A stretch of 40,928 nucleotides of DNA from Phycisphaerales bacterium (GCA_026647565.1 JAPKGU010000012.1:1-40928), one strand, 5' to 3'; counted from the first letter of the stretch, positions 19,401 through 26,794 are shown. The notes: a model not told the origin generated them from the sequence alone. Numbers and translations: made by a program.

Positions 19401-19619
19401 GGCGGCGGCGTCCTGCGACCACTCGGATTCGAGGCCCATCGAAGCCGCGAGATCCGTGAGGGCCTTTGCCCCGACGGTGATTGAGTCGTGCCTGAAGCCC
19501 GCCGTGCGGCTGAAGATCAGGACGCGATCCGGGGCCTGCGCCCACGCGGTCGCGCTCGGGATCAGGCAGAGAACGGCGAGGGCCAGCCACGACGCGGGGA
19601 TTCGGGGGAGTCTCTTCAC
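16479..19619 (-). CDS. Secreted ThuA + glucose/sorbosone dehydrogenase-like + PKD + carbohydrate-binding protein
   Basis: A 1046-residue multidomain exported protein. A signal peptide (about 1-28, ending TAWAQ) is followed by a ThuA-like domain (about 31-260; RVLIFSRTAGFRHDSI, GVHAAADTEYDWAWY). Next comes a six-bladed sugar-dehydrogenase propeller of the GSDH/sorbosone type (about 265-695; GLLGMALDP, GGSVAFGPDGLLYLSIGDN, GCRNPFRIGIDP, NCGWPYFIG). Then a PKD domain (about 705-790; VSFDASGS, GWDFDGDGSIDSRG, EHTFTTTG), an Ig-like stretch, and a C-terminal CBM6-like module (about 913-1046; EAERATT, HDLYLVFRGPKG). The likely role is oxidising or binding polysaccharide-derived sugars at the surface. 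The start is a GTG at 19619, chosen because it begins the signal peptide; its ribosome-binding site is weak. The order ThuA then GSDH is common in planctomycetes (family knowledge). Confidence 0.9.
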   Translation of the reverse strand: MKRLPRIPASWLALAVLCLIPSATAWAQAPDRVLIFSRTAGFRHDSITVGAKALTDLAASMGLESEWSQDAAAFTDDNLARFGVVIFLSTTGDVLDDAQQGALERFIRAGRGWVGVHAAADTEYDWAWYQGLVGGAFKSHPAVQPATILVTDRTHPATAHLPERWVRTDEWYDYRENPRGRVHVLMSLDESSYTGAAMDATPTGDHPIAWCHHYAGGRAFYTGLGHTAESFAEPLVIEHLKGGIAWALGNDARASHDAGGTIWNHYEVETIDDDTLDPMELAVTPDGRVIYIERGGLVKVWSEDSGTRIAGVLNVTTALEDGLLGMALDPAFMDNGWIYIYYSPVGTTAHNRLSRFTMTDDLLDPASESVVIDVQTQREECCHSGGSVAFGPDGLLYLSIGDNTNPFASDGFAPIDERPGRAPWDAQKSSASTGDLRGKILRIRPLPSGGYEIPDGNLFPKDGAKGRPEVYVMGCRNPFRIGIDPVTNWLYFGDVGPDSDAISETRGPKGHDEFNQIRAAANCGWPYFIGDNKIYRDYDFATETPGDPFDPASPVNDSPNRNGARVLPPATPAWVWYPYGQSDEFPMMGSGGRCAMGGPTYRRAWLAERHGALSENALPPSMDGVTFMYEWARGRIFAIRTDESGAALSIEPFLSDRSFARPHELELGPDGRLYLIEWGSEFGGQNTDSRITRIGWYAEGKRPPHVAAKAEPTNGAVPLRVSFDASGSKPQSAPPGMADAPVSLEIGWDFDGDGSIDSRGTKSEHTFTTTGLHRVRVTARDADGTERSEILEIHAGNTAPNVRFDAPKPGTIVTEGDAINYRIHVEDPEDSGSGGIDPSRLTATLSLRRGNVVTTIAQATGPVGTLKLGPEPEGDPNQPASIVLRATYVDGGAPGVPPLGGTREVILQRRIIEAERATTTRGTQVESKPDPASTAGASITALAFIENGDHAAFSPVRLDGLAAIRFRCSSATNGGSIEIRLGSPIGDLIGIAAIPSTSSWTTWTDIEAPIVSPGGTHDLYLVFRGPKGFLFNLDRIELIASEPSRE

Positions 19620-19671
19620 ATGTGCAGCGTATCCGAAAGCGTGTCCGTGGTGCGTCGCGACCCCCAGACGA

Positions 19672-20085
19672 CTACGCCGGCCAGACCGCGCCCTCGATGA
19701 ACTCAACGGAGTTGCGGCCCGGGTCGCGGATGTAGATTGATCTGCCGCGCACCAGCCCGTCCAGCGGCTCCCACCCGACCTCTTTCTCGATGTCGACGCC
19801 GGCGCGGGCGAGGTGCGCTTTCCAGGTGTCATAGGAACCGGCTTCGATGGTGAAGGCGATGTGGCCCTCGCCCGTTGCGCCGTGGGCCGGGGCGATGTGG
19901 TGGCCGAGTCGGGTGATGCTGGCGAGGAAGATGAGGAGCACCTGCGTCGCGCTCACTCGGAACGCGCGGCTGCGTTCCTCCACGCTGCTGACAAGGCGCA
20001 GGCCGATGACATCTCGATAGAAGCGCTCGGCATCGGGGAGGTCTTCGCAGTAGAGCACGGTCTCGTGGATGGCGACGGGTTGCAT
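19672..20085 (-). CDS. VOC-family (glyoxalase/bleomycin-resistance fold) protein
   Basis: A 137-residue single-domain vicinal-oxygen-chelate protein. The N-terminal strand HETVLYCEDLPDAERFYRDV, the central GHIAFTIEA and the C-terminal YIRDPGRNSVEFIEG are classic. Candidate metal ligands are His7, His75 and Glu128. Family members are glyoxalases, dioxygenases, fosfomycin or bleomycin resistance proteins and uncharacterised isomerases, so the substrate is open. The ATG at 20085 has no clear ribosome-binding site, but the domain starts exactly there. It sits 52 nt upstream of the ThuA gene on the same strand, so the two may share a transcript. Confidence 0.88.
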   Translation of the reverse strand: MQPVAIHETVLYCEDLPDAERFYRDVIGLRLVSSVEERSRAFRVSATQVLLIFLASITRLGHHIAPAHGATGEGHIAFTIEAGSYDTWKAHLARAGVDIEKEVGWEPLDGLVRGRSIYIRDPGRNSVEFIEGAVWPA

Positions 20086-20295
20086 GAGTACTCATTTGAT
20101 GCACAATCCGGCGTCAGGTGACGCCGGTGCTGCGTGTGTGCTATCGACCCAGGCGGAGCGGTCTTGTGGCGTGTGGGATCGCACTCCAGCGCACTTCGGC
20201 GGCTACGCACAGGACCATCCTGCAGGACAGCGATGTGGTCGCTACGCTCTTGCTCGGTGTGTCGGCCGCTCGGGCCACGCACCGGGAGTTCATCG

Positions 20296-21687
20296 ATGTC
20301 CGGCCCGAAGTCGATCACCAGCACGGCCTCGTTCCAAGCACGCCTCGTCCATGCGGAGGCATGGCGAACCGCCATCACGGGTGCGTGCTTCGGGCTGGTG
20401 CTGGCGACGTGGCTTCTCCGGCGCGCCCTTGGGGGTGTGGACGCCGCGAGTGACGCGATCTTCTATCCAACGGTTGCGTTGCTCGGGCTTGGCGTGGGGT
20501 ACCAGGCGCTCGCCTTTGTGCTGGCGCGGCGGCATGTCGCGCGCGGGAGCCGTCTGCCGGTGTCTCAGTTCATTGCCGGCATCGCGATCGACGCGATGGT
20601 CCCTTTCGGGCTGCTGCTGATCCTGCACTTTCGTTCTCCGCTTGGCGACACGGTGTCTCTCACCTCTCCCGCGATCATGCTGTATCCGATCGTCATCATG
20701 TTGAGCGTGCTGCGACTGCGCGTGCGGCTGTCGATCCTGGTGGGACTCCTGGCCTCTGTCGGTCATGCGATACTGGTGCTCGACACGTACCGACGTGGCC
20801 ACCTGGATGTTCACGCGCTGCCCCGGGCCATGACGTACGGCGCGTTGCTCGCGATGTCGGGCGCTGCTGCGGGCGTGCTCGCGCACTTCGTCCGGGCCTA
20901 CATCCGGGAGGCGATCCAAGAGGCCGAGAACGCGGAGCGATCCGCAAGATCACTGGCCTCGGTCGAGCACGAGCTCGGGATCGCGCGCGACATCCAGATG
21001 GGGCTTCTCCCGGTCGAGCCCCCGCCGTTGCCGGGATTCGACATCGCGGGCATGGCCCGTCCCGCGGCCCACGCCGGAGGCGACTACTACGACTGGCAGA
21101 TGATTGCGGACGGTCGGTGCGTCGTGGCGGTGGCGGACGTGACGGGGCACGGCATCGGCCCGGCACTCGTGATGGCGGTCTGCCGCGCGTATGCGCGAGC
21201 GACCGTGCCGATGGTCGCGAGCGCTGAGGAGTTTCTGGAGCGGATCAACGGGCTTGTGTCGAAGGACCTGAGCACGGGCCGATTCATCACGATGGCCGTA
21301 GCGATCGTGAGTTCGGACGGTCATGTCGATCTGCTCTCTGCCGGGCACGGACCGACGTTTCTGTATCGCGCCGGAACGAGGTCGGTGGAGCGGTTCGGGG
21401 GTGCCGGGCTTCCGCTTGGGATCATGGAGGAGGAGCGATACACGCCGACGGAGCGCCTGCGCATGGACCCGGGCGACGTGCTCGTCATGCTCACGGACGG
21501 GTTCATGGAGCGATCTTCGGTCGAAGGAAAGATGTACGGACTGGAGCGGCTGACGCAGACCGTCGCGGCCAGCTCCGGGCGCTCTGCGAGGGAGACGATC
21601 GAGGCGATCGATGCCGAGGTCACTGCCTTCGGCGCGGGCGCTGCGCAGGGCGATGACATGACGATCGTGGTTCTCAAGCGGGTCTGA
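20296..21687 (+). CDS. Membrane SpoIIE-type (PP2C-like) Ser/Thr phosphatase
   Basis: A 463-residue signalling protein. Residues about 25-215 carry six probable membrane helices, followed by an amphipathic linker (EAIQEAENAERSARSLASVE) that may form a coiled coil. The SpoIIE/PP2C domain covers about 230-463: ARDIQMGLLP, GGDYYDW (metal Asp), VADVTGHGIGPALVMA, SAGHGPTFLYRAG, MLTDGFMER and closing GDDMTIVVLKR. Such proteins dephosphorylate anti-sigma-factor antagonists in partner-switching pathways; no antagonist or anti-sigma gene is adjacent. GGGAG lies 8 nt before the ATG at 20296. The next gene starts right at its stop codon, suggesting translational coupling. Confidence 0.9.
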   Translation: MSGPKSITSTASFQARLVHAEAWRTAITGACFGLVLATWLLRRALGGVDAASDAIFYPTVALLGLGVGYQALAFVLARRHVARGSRLPVSQFIAGIAIDAMVPFGLLLILHFRSPLGDTVSLTSPAIMLYPIVIMLSVLRLRVRLSILVGLLASVGHAILVLDTYRRGHLDVHALPRAMTYGALLAMSGAAAGVLAHFVRAYIREAIQEAENAERSARSLASVEHELGIARDIQMGLLPVEPPPLPGFDIAGMARPAAHAGGDYYDWQMIADGRCVVAVADVTGHGIGPALVMAVCRAYARATVPMVASAEEFLERINGLVSKDLSTGRFITMAVAIVSSDGHVDLLSAGHGPTFLYRAGTRSVERFGGAGLPLGIMEEERYTPTERLRMDPGDVLVMLTDGFMERSSVEGKMYGLERLTQTVAASSGRSARETIEAIDAEVTAFGAGAAQGDDMTIVVLKRV

Positions 21688-22212
21688 GTGCCCGCGAACA
21701 TACACTCGCACATGACACTCCAGAAGCGGCGTGCAGCGGCGAAGAAGTTCCGTCCGGAGACTGTCCGTCTGCTTCTTGTGGCCGAGGCCCCGCCGTGCGA
21801 CACGGAGCGATACTTCTACTTTGAGCGGGTCGATCGGCACGACTGGCTCTTCCGATATGTGTGGGAGGGGCTGACGGGCGAGAAGCCGGTCCGCGAGACG
21901 AAGACCGAGCATCTCAGGACGCTGCGCGACGCGGGTGTCTTCATGATCGACCTGCACGAGGAGAACATCTCGGAACCGACGCTCACGGAGCTTCGAGCGT
22001 GCGTCCCGGATCTCGTTGAGCGTTGCCGCGCGCTGAAGCCGTCGGCGATCGTGCTCATCAAGTCGGTGGTGTACGACGCGGCTTACGAGGCGCTGCGCGA
22101 CGACGGACTCCCGGTGATCGACGCGCGGATGCCCTTCCCCGCCAGCGGACAGCAGAGGAAGTTCCTTGTTGCGTTCCGTGAGGCGGCCGCGGCGGCGCGA
22201 GTCAGCATGTGA
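21688..22212 (+). CDS. Possible uracil-DNA-glycosylase-fold protein
   Basis: A 174-residue cytoplasmic protein. VRLLLVAEAPP near residues 26-36 resembles motif I of the uracil-DNA glycosylase superfamily (GEAPG type), FYF follows, and a C-terminal PASGQQRKF could stand for motif II. The match is by eye and weak, so an uncharacterised relative is as likely. The frame opens with a GTG directly after the phosphatase TGA (TGAGTG), which suggests coupling; an ATG at 21712 is an alternative start. Neither has a strong ribosome-binding site. Confidence 0.7.
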   Translation: MPANIHSHMTLQKRRAAAKKFRPETVRLLLVAEAPPCDTERYFYFERVDRHDWLFRYVWEGLTGEKPVRETKTEHLRTLRDAGVFMIDLHEENISEPTLTELRACVPDLVERCRALKPSAIVLIKSVVYDAAYEALRDDGLPVIDARMPFPASGQQRKFLVAFREAAAAARVSM

Positions 22213-22238
22213 GTTGCCGGCCCGTGGGCCGGCGCTGT

Positions 22239-22973
22239 TCACGCCACGGGCCCGGCTTGGGGCGATCCGCCGCTCGCTGCGGCGTCGGCGAGCGCGGCCA
22301 AGCTCTCGACTTCGAGATCGGCACGCACGCCCGGTTCAACTCGTGGCGTGGCGCCCCAGCGTCCCCGCTGGCGGTTGACCCAGACGGTCGCGTACCCCAT
22401 CTCCCGCGCCGGCGCGATGTCGTGGTAGAGCGACTGCGCCACGTGCACGATGCGTGAGATGGGGATGCCGAGCACTTCGGGCGCTCGCTCGAAGTGGGCG
22501 CGTGCGGGCTTGTAAGACTGGACATCCTCCGCCGTCACGAGTGCGTCGAGGGGGATTCCGAGTATCGGGCGCGAGGCCTCGAAGAGGTCCCTGTCGATGT
22601 TCGAGCAGACGCAGAGCCGGAAGCGAGTCTTGAGCCGTCGCAGCGCATCGGCCGTGTCGGCGAACGCCTGCCAGTTGCGGATGGAGCGTGCGAGGGCGTC
22701 CTCTTCGCCCGATTCGATCCGGAAGCCGAGCTCGCCGGCGATGCCCGCGAGGCACCCGCGCATGACAAGTCTGTACGGGATGAACGGCCCACGCTCGAGC
22801 GCCGCCTCGTATCGGGCGTAGCACTCGAGCAGCGTGTTGTCGTCGGGTGCCGGGGGCGTGATCCGCGACGCGAACGGGCGGAGGGCGTCCAGCAGCCCGC
22901 GCTCCCAGTCGATCAACGTCCCATAGCAATCGAACGTCATCGCCTCGAATCGAGTCAGGTTGAGCATCTCCAC
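22239..22973 (-). CDS. HAD-superfamily hydrolase, (S)-2-haloacid dehalogenase type
   Basis: A 244-residue HAD hydrolase. Motif I is MTFDCYGTLIDWERG (nucleophile Asp15), motif II is CVCSNID, the motif III Lys is in YKPA, and motif IV lies in VAQSLYHDIAPAREMGY. The DCYGTL and SNID phrases are those of the L-2-haloacid dehalogenase group, which makes hydroxy acids from haloacids, though many members act on phosphate esters. The start is a GTG at 22973, because AGGGGA sits about 7 nt upstream; the ATG at 22967 has no spacing to a ribosome-binding site. Standing alone between two plus-strand genes. Confidence 0.88.
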   Translation of the reverse strand: MEMLNLTRFEAMTFDCYGTLIDWERGLLDALRPFASRITPPAPDDNTLLECYARYEAALERGPFIPYRLVMRGCLAGIAGELGFRIESGEEDALARSIRNWQAFADTADALRRLKTRFRLCVCSNIDRDLFEASRPILGIPLDALVTAEDVQSYKPARAHFERAPEVLGIPISRIVHVAQSLYHDIAPAREMGYATVWVNRQRGRWGATPRVEPGVRADLEVESLAALADAAASGGSPQAGPVA

Positions 22974-23144
22974 ACGATATCCCCTTTCGGCGCTTCGCCC
23001 GCTTGGATCGCGATCGATTCCCTGGTAGACTGCGCCCGCGGGATCGCTCGTCCGATTGCTCTGCCCTCGCCGGGGCCGGCGCTCGGACGCGGTCGCGTGA
23101 AGTCCCGTTGCTCAGCTCCCGGCCCCGGCGCGGAGACCCAACGA

Positions 23145-23516
23145 ATGGACACGCCAGCGGATCTCATGTTCGCCGCCTCCGGACGGAACGTGGTGGCGCT
23201 CGACCGATACACGGGCCGGCCGGCGTGGCGGATCAAGCTGCCTCGGTTCTTCGGCGGTTCAATTGTGACGATCATGGCCGCGGGCAACGAGGTCTTCGTC
23301 GGGAGGGGCGGCTATGTCTATTGCCTCGATCGCGCGAGCGGTGGCGTGCTCTGGGAGCGTGGAATCAGTACGTCCGGGGGCGGGCTTGTCATGATGGCGG
23401 CCGACGGAAACGGGGCCACCGATGCCGCATCCGTGGCCGCGGCGATGGCGGCGCAAGCGGCTGCGGCCGCGGGCGCGGCAGCCGCGGCTACCGCAGCGGC
23501 ATCAGCCGCGTCCTGA
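23145..23516 (+). CDS. Mini PQQ-like beta-propeller protein with poly-Ala tail
   Basis: A 123-residue protein. Two PQQ-like beta-propeller strands are plain: VVALDRYTGRPAWRIKLP and YVYCLDRASGGVLWERGI. A whole propeller needs six to eight blades, so this is either a fragment or a subunit that assembles. From about residue 95 the chain is almost all Ala (AAAMAAQAAAAAGAAAAATA), and the DNA uses mixed Ala codons, so it is not a simple slipped repeat. GGAGA lies 8 nt before the ATG at 23145. No signal peptide. Its 3' end overlaps the convergent membrane protein gene by 15 nt. The function is unknown. Confidence 0.75.
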   Translation: MDTPADLMFAASGRNVVALDRYTGRPAWRIKLPRFFGGSIVTIMAAGNEVFVGRGGYVYCLDRASGGVLWERGISTSGGGLVMMAADGNGATDAASVAAAMAAQAAAAAGAAAAATAAASAAS

Positions 23517-23903
23517 GTCTCGCTCGCGACGGAGGTGGTCTGCGGCCCGCGCGTACTCGTCGGCGGCAAGGCGTCGCGCCATCCGCCTCGACACCACGCG
23601 GACGATCGTGAGCACGAACCCGACAAGCGCGAGCGCCGTGCCGCACCAGAACATTGCGTGATGGACGCCAGGACCGGCGGCGAGTTCTCTCACGGCGTCA
23701 AAGATGCCGCGCGGGCTTGTGTCCATGTCCGGCTGGCCGAGGTCGGCCATGCGCTCGCCGATCGCGATGTAGGCGCGGACCATGAGTATCGCGCCGGCAC
23801 CGACGATGAGCGTCAGTCCGACGAGGACAATGGAGAGCGTGAGGAAGATGGAGAGGACGAGTCGGTTGCTCACCCGGGCGAGTCTATCGGGTCCGATGTG
23901 CAC
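23502..23903 (-). CDS. Small two-helix membrane protein
   Basis: A 133-residue protein with a helix at about 13-44 (SNRLVLSIFLTLSIVLVGLT and onwards), a 35-residue loop, a second helix near 82-104 (FWCGTALALVGFVLTIVRVV) and an Arg-rich cytoplasmic tail ending RRERDSGRG. I recognise no family. The start is a GTG at 23903 with AGAGGG about 5 nt upstream; a GTG at 23873 is an alternative. Its terminal codons overlap the poly-Ala gene. Confidence 0.65.
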   Translation of the reverse strand: MHIGPDRLARVSNRLVLSIFLTLSIVLVGLTLIVGAGAILMVRAYIAIGERMADLGQPDMDTSPRGIFDAVRELAAGPGVHHAMFWCGTALALVGFVLTIVRVVSRRMARRLAADEYARAADHLRRERDSGRG

Positions 23904-23929
23904 GTGCCCTCTTCTGGCGCGGGACGCGA

Positions 23930-24712
23930 TCAGGCCTTGCGGACCGTCCGCTGCTCGATCCGCTTCTCGGATGTGGTGCGGACGATGCGATCGATGTAGT
24001 TGCCGGGCGTGTGGATCTGGTCGGGGTCGATGCCGCCAACGGGGACAAGGTCCTCGACCTCGGCGATGACGAATGAGGCAGCTCCAGCCATCATGGCATT
24101 GAAGTTCCGTGCGGTCTTGCGATAAACGAGGTTGCCGAAGTGGTCGGCTTTGTAGGCCTTGACGAGAGCAAGGTCGGCAAAGAGACCGGTTTCCAGGACA
24201 TAGGCGCGCTTGCGGGCGCCCTCCGGGCGTGCGGCGCCCTTGACGTCGCGGTTCATGGCGCGAGTGTCCTCGCTGGGCCGGTAGAACTCGCGCGTCTCCT
24301 TGCCCTCGGCCACGGGCGTGCCGACGCCGGTTGCCGTGTAGAACGCGGGAATCCCGGCTCCGCCGGCGCGGATGCGTTCGGCGAGCGTCCCTTGCGGGTT
24401 GAACTCGACCTCGAGCTCCCCGCTGATGAACTGCTTCTCAAACGTCGCGTTCTCGCCGACGTACGAGGAGACCATCTTGGCGATCTGACGCGTCTGGAGG
24501 AGCAGGCCAAGGCCGAAGTCATCAACACCGGCGTTGTTTGAGATGCAGGTGATGCCCTTCACGCCCGTGTCGCGCAGGGCGACGATGAGTCGTTCCGGGA
24601 TGCCGCACAGCCCGAAGCCGCCGACCATGACGGTCATGCCGTCGCGAACGACACCATTGGCCTTAAGATCGGCCATTGCCAGCTCGGGTGTTGCGAAGAC
24701 CTTCTGGACCAT
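23930..24712 (-). CDS. CoA-transferase subunit A (3-oxoacid/acetoacetate type)
   Basis: A 260-residue subunit A of a family-I CoA transferase (SCOT/AtoD group), which moves CoA between acids such as succinyl-CoA and acetoacetate. MVGGFGLCGIPERLIVAL near residues 29-46, CISNNAGVDDFGLGLLL, GTLAERIRAGGAGIPAFYT and DLALVKAYKADHFGNLVYRK are typical. AGGAGG lies about 8 nt before the ATG at 24712; a longer upstream start at 24757 is less likely. Subunit B, which carries the catalytic Glu, is normally the next gene but is absent here: the minus strand continues with a membrane protein downstream, and nrdR lies upstream. B may be elsewhere in the genome. Confidence 0.93.
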   Translation of the reverse strand: MVQKVFATPELAMADLKANGVVRDGMTVMVGGFGLCGIPERLIVALRDTGVKGITCISNNAGVDDFGLGLLLQTRQIAKMVSSYVGENATFEKQFISGELEVEFNPQGTLAERIRAGGAGIPAFYTATGVGTPVAEGKETREFYRPSEDTRAMNRDVKGAARPEGARKRAYVLETGLFADLALVKAYKADHFGNLVYRKTARNFNAMMAGAASFVIAEVEDLVPVGGIDPDQIHTPGNYIDRIVRTTSEKRIEQRTVRKA

Positions 24713-24794
24713 GCGGAACTCCTCCTGCGATCGTACGCTGTCCAGAAGATATGCCATCGCGCGGACCGGCGTCAGACCAGAGGCTTGCGGACGC

Positions 24795-25283
24795 TCAGAA
24801 CAGGTTCTGCTGGTCCTTCACCTCGCGGGGCCTCGTCGCAAGCTCGTCGAGCTGGCGCCGCATGTCGTCGACGGACTGGAACTGGTGGTACTCACTGGCG
24901 AAGCGCAGGAACGCGACCTCGTCGACCTCGAGCAGCTTCCGCATGACGCGCTCACCGATGACGCGGGAGGCGACCTCCCGCTCGAAGTCGCGAACGAGGG
25001 CTTCTTCGACCTCCTCGGCGATCCGCTGCTTGACCTCTTCGCTGATCGCGCGCTTGCCGCATGCCGCGATGATGCCCTTGAGCACGTTCTGCCGGTCGAA
25101 TGGAACGTGGGTGCCGTCGCGCTTGACGACCATGAGGCGCGAGGTCAGTTCGACGCGTTCGTAGGTGGTGAAGCGCTTGCCGCAGTGCACACACTCTCGG
25201 CGCCTTCGGATGACGCGGCCGCCGTCGCTCGCGCGGCTGTCGATCACCTTGTCGTTGTCGACCTCGCAATAGGGGCAGATCAC
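24795..25283 (-). CDS. nrdR: Transcriptional repressor NrdR
   Basis: A 162-residue NrdR: a zinc ribbon with Cys3, Cys6, Cys31 and Cys34 (ICPYC, RECVHCGKRF), the arginine patch RVIRRRREC, then an ATP-cone domain (about 48-138; LMVVKRDGTHVPFDRQNVLK). NrdR binds NrdR boxes upstream of ribonucleotide reductase genes and represses them according to dATP/ATP levels; no reductase gene is in the window. The start is GTG at 25283, required for the zinc ribbon. It lies 83 nt upstream of the CoA-transferase gene. Confidence 0.96.
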   Translation of the reverse strand: MICPYCEVDNDKVIDSRASDGGRVIRRRRECVHCGKRFTTYERVELTSRLMVVKRDGTHVPFDRQNVLKGIIAACGKRAISEEVKQRIAEEVEEALVRDFEREVASRVIGERVMRKLLEVDEVAFLRFASEYHQFQSVDDMRRQLDELATRPREVKDQQNLF

Positions 25284-25410
25284 GCACGGAACTATATCAG
25301 GATCAAGCCACGAGTGTCCGGCGCGCGAGCACGCATGGCGTCACGCGTGTCGCGGGGCGCCCCTCGACGGGCAGCGTGAAAGGAGCTCCAATGGCGGGTT
25401 CATCCCTTGT

Positions 25411-25662
25411 TGGGATGGCAGGGCCTGGCCGGCACTCGAGGAACCGGGCGGCAAGGGTGTGAGTGGTCCGGTGGCCGCGCCGACGGTGTTTGACGACGGC
25501 GCGGGGCCGGCCCTTGACGCCGGCGGCGACTTCGCCACCGCAGGGGGCGTGGCCACAAACCGCATCGCGAAGTGGGGTCGCCTGGCCGTGCGGCGGGTTC
25601 GATCGGCGTTCCGCGTGGCGGACAAGCGTGCGATTCAAACGAGCCGCGCCGCACCGAACTAG
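25411..25662 (+). pseudogene. Remnant of secreted repeat protein (FDDGxGPxLYxGG family)
   Basis: In plus frame 1 the codons from 25411 read WDGRAWPALEEPGGKGVSG, then a VFDDGAGPALDAGGDF block, then ATAGGVATNRIAKWG, to about 25580. This is one complete, slightly decayed unit of the repeat found in the secreted protein at 40329 (pattern W-D-G-x-x-W-S-A-L, then V-F-D-D-G-x-G-P-x-L-Y-x-G-G, then A-G-G-V-x-x-N-x-I-A-x-W). The usual LYVGGxF has become LDAGGDF. There is no start codon or signal in front, and after the unit the frame runs through Arg-rich sequence to a stop at 25660-25662. I read it as a leftover of a lost gene. Confidence 0.7.
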
Positions 25663-26486
25663 AACGAGAATGTGGTCTCCAGCCAGACGCGAGCGAGGTC
25701 AGGCTGGCCATTGTGCCCATCGAAGTAAGCTGCTTTGAAGAGGACGGTCCAGTTCGGGCGCAGCTTCTTGCTGAGCACTCCATCGAGTTCGTATCCGAGG
25801 TCGTCTCCGCCTTCGTCGCTCCAGAACTGGTGGATGGTGAACTCTGACTTGATGCCTCCCGGCAGGTCGGCGAAGACTCCGACGTACGCGTCATGGAGAC
25901 CGAACGGCGGCGTGGTGACAAACTGATCTGCATACCCCTGGAACTTGTGATTGGTGCCCAAAGGGAAGCGGAAGGCCGTTACGCCGTCATCGCTGCCGAG
26001 CAGCTGATACCCCGCTTGGATCGCGCCAAGGCCGGCCTTGTTGAAGCGAAGCTGGGCCGCGAAGAAGTTGGCCGCGAAGTCCGTCGGATTGCGGCCGGCA
26101 TCGACCTGATACGCGTACACGAGCTCGTAGTCGAAGTAGGACTGGTTGGCGTCCTTTCCTGCCGGTCCGCGTCCCAGATCGCCGGTGAGTCGCACGCCGT
26201 ATTTATCCACGCTATCGGCCGGAGCATCGGTATCGAAGTCGAGGAGATAGGCGAACGGGGTCACGCGGAGTTCCGGGGCGACGGCGTAGCTCGAGCGGAT
26301 GAGATGCGACTGTGACTCGTAGTTGGGTCCATCGGGCCCGAAGATGCGCTGCACGTGCCATACGTATGCGTACTGCACGGTCAGCCCTTTGATGCCAAGG
26401 TCGGATTCGACGGACGCGGCGTCAAAGGTCTGCTCGAACTGTCGCCAGCCGACGTTTCCGATGAATCGTTCGTCGTCGAGCTTCAC
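25659..26486 (-). pseudogene. 5'-truncated beta-barrel outer-membrane protein (alginate-export/porin-like)
   Basis: The 275 codons are the C-terminal part of a beta-barrel protein: strands of alternating polarity throughout, conserved entry LDDERFIGNVGWRQFEQTFD at 3-22, and a terminal LETTFSF ending in Phe, as needed for outer-membrane insertion. Family relatives (alginate-export-like porins) are usually about 400-500 residues with a signal peptide. Here the N-terminal part is missing: the frame continues upstream as AEVGRQRVK, fitting the family, but then degrades and meets a TGA near 26583. The open frame starts only at an internal GTG (26486) without signal peptide. It therefore looks like a gene remnant, not a working porin. 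Confidence 0.72.
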
Positions 26487-26787
26487 CCGCTGGCGGCCGA
26501 CCTCCGCTTCGCTCCGGTCAGACCAGCAGCAGGCGGTCGCAGCAACTCTCAGATGGAATGTAGTATTGCAAACGGGGAAAGGTCAGCGTCGCGGCGACCC
26601 TTGATGTCTGATTGAGCGCCGGTGGTCGCGAACACTCGGGCGATTGCGAGGCCGGCTCCTGCTGTGTCGTCATTGACGACGACCAGACGCTGTGAACCGG
26701 CGATGTCGCAATCCGCGCGGAATGAACCGGAACAACGAGGAGGATCGGCCCGCAGGGAACCGGCCCCAATGAGTACGCCGCGAAAGG
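26487..26787. other. Degraded stretch between porin remnant and copA
   Basis: No intact gene. It contains the decayed 5' end of the porin remnant (26487-26585) and most of the possible RibD-C fragment described separately. Nothing else is recognised. Confidence 0.4.
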
Positions 26788-26794
26788 TCACGAC
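26612..26794 (-). pseudogene. Possible remnant of a RibD-C/dihydrofolate-reductase-fold gene
   Basis: On the minus strand a frame reads [20 protein letters not shown], and about 25 codons further RLVVVNDDTAGAGLAIARVF then ATTGAQSD. GVLIGAGSLRADPPR resembles the conserved LVGAGTxRADDPR segment of RibD C-terminal reductases, and RLVVVND the following nucleotide-binding strand. Only about 60 codons remain, without start or the rest of the domain, and the fragment's upstream end runs into the copA stop. The likeness is by eye and only suggestive. Confidence 0.3.

Noticed and set aside
17505-19484. Long plus-strand open frame (about 659 codons) opposite the ThuA/dehydrogenase gene
   Set aside because: Shadow of the real gene, without ribosome-binding site or domain.
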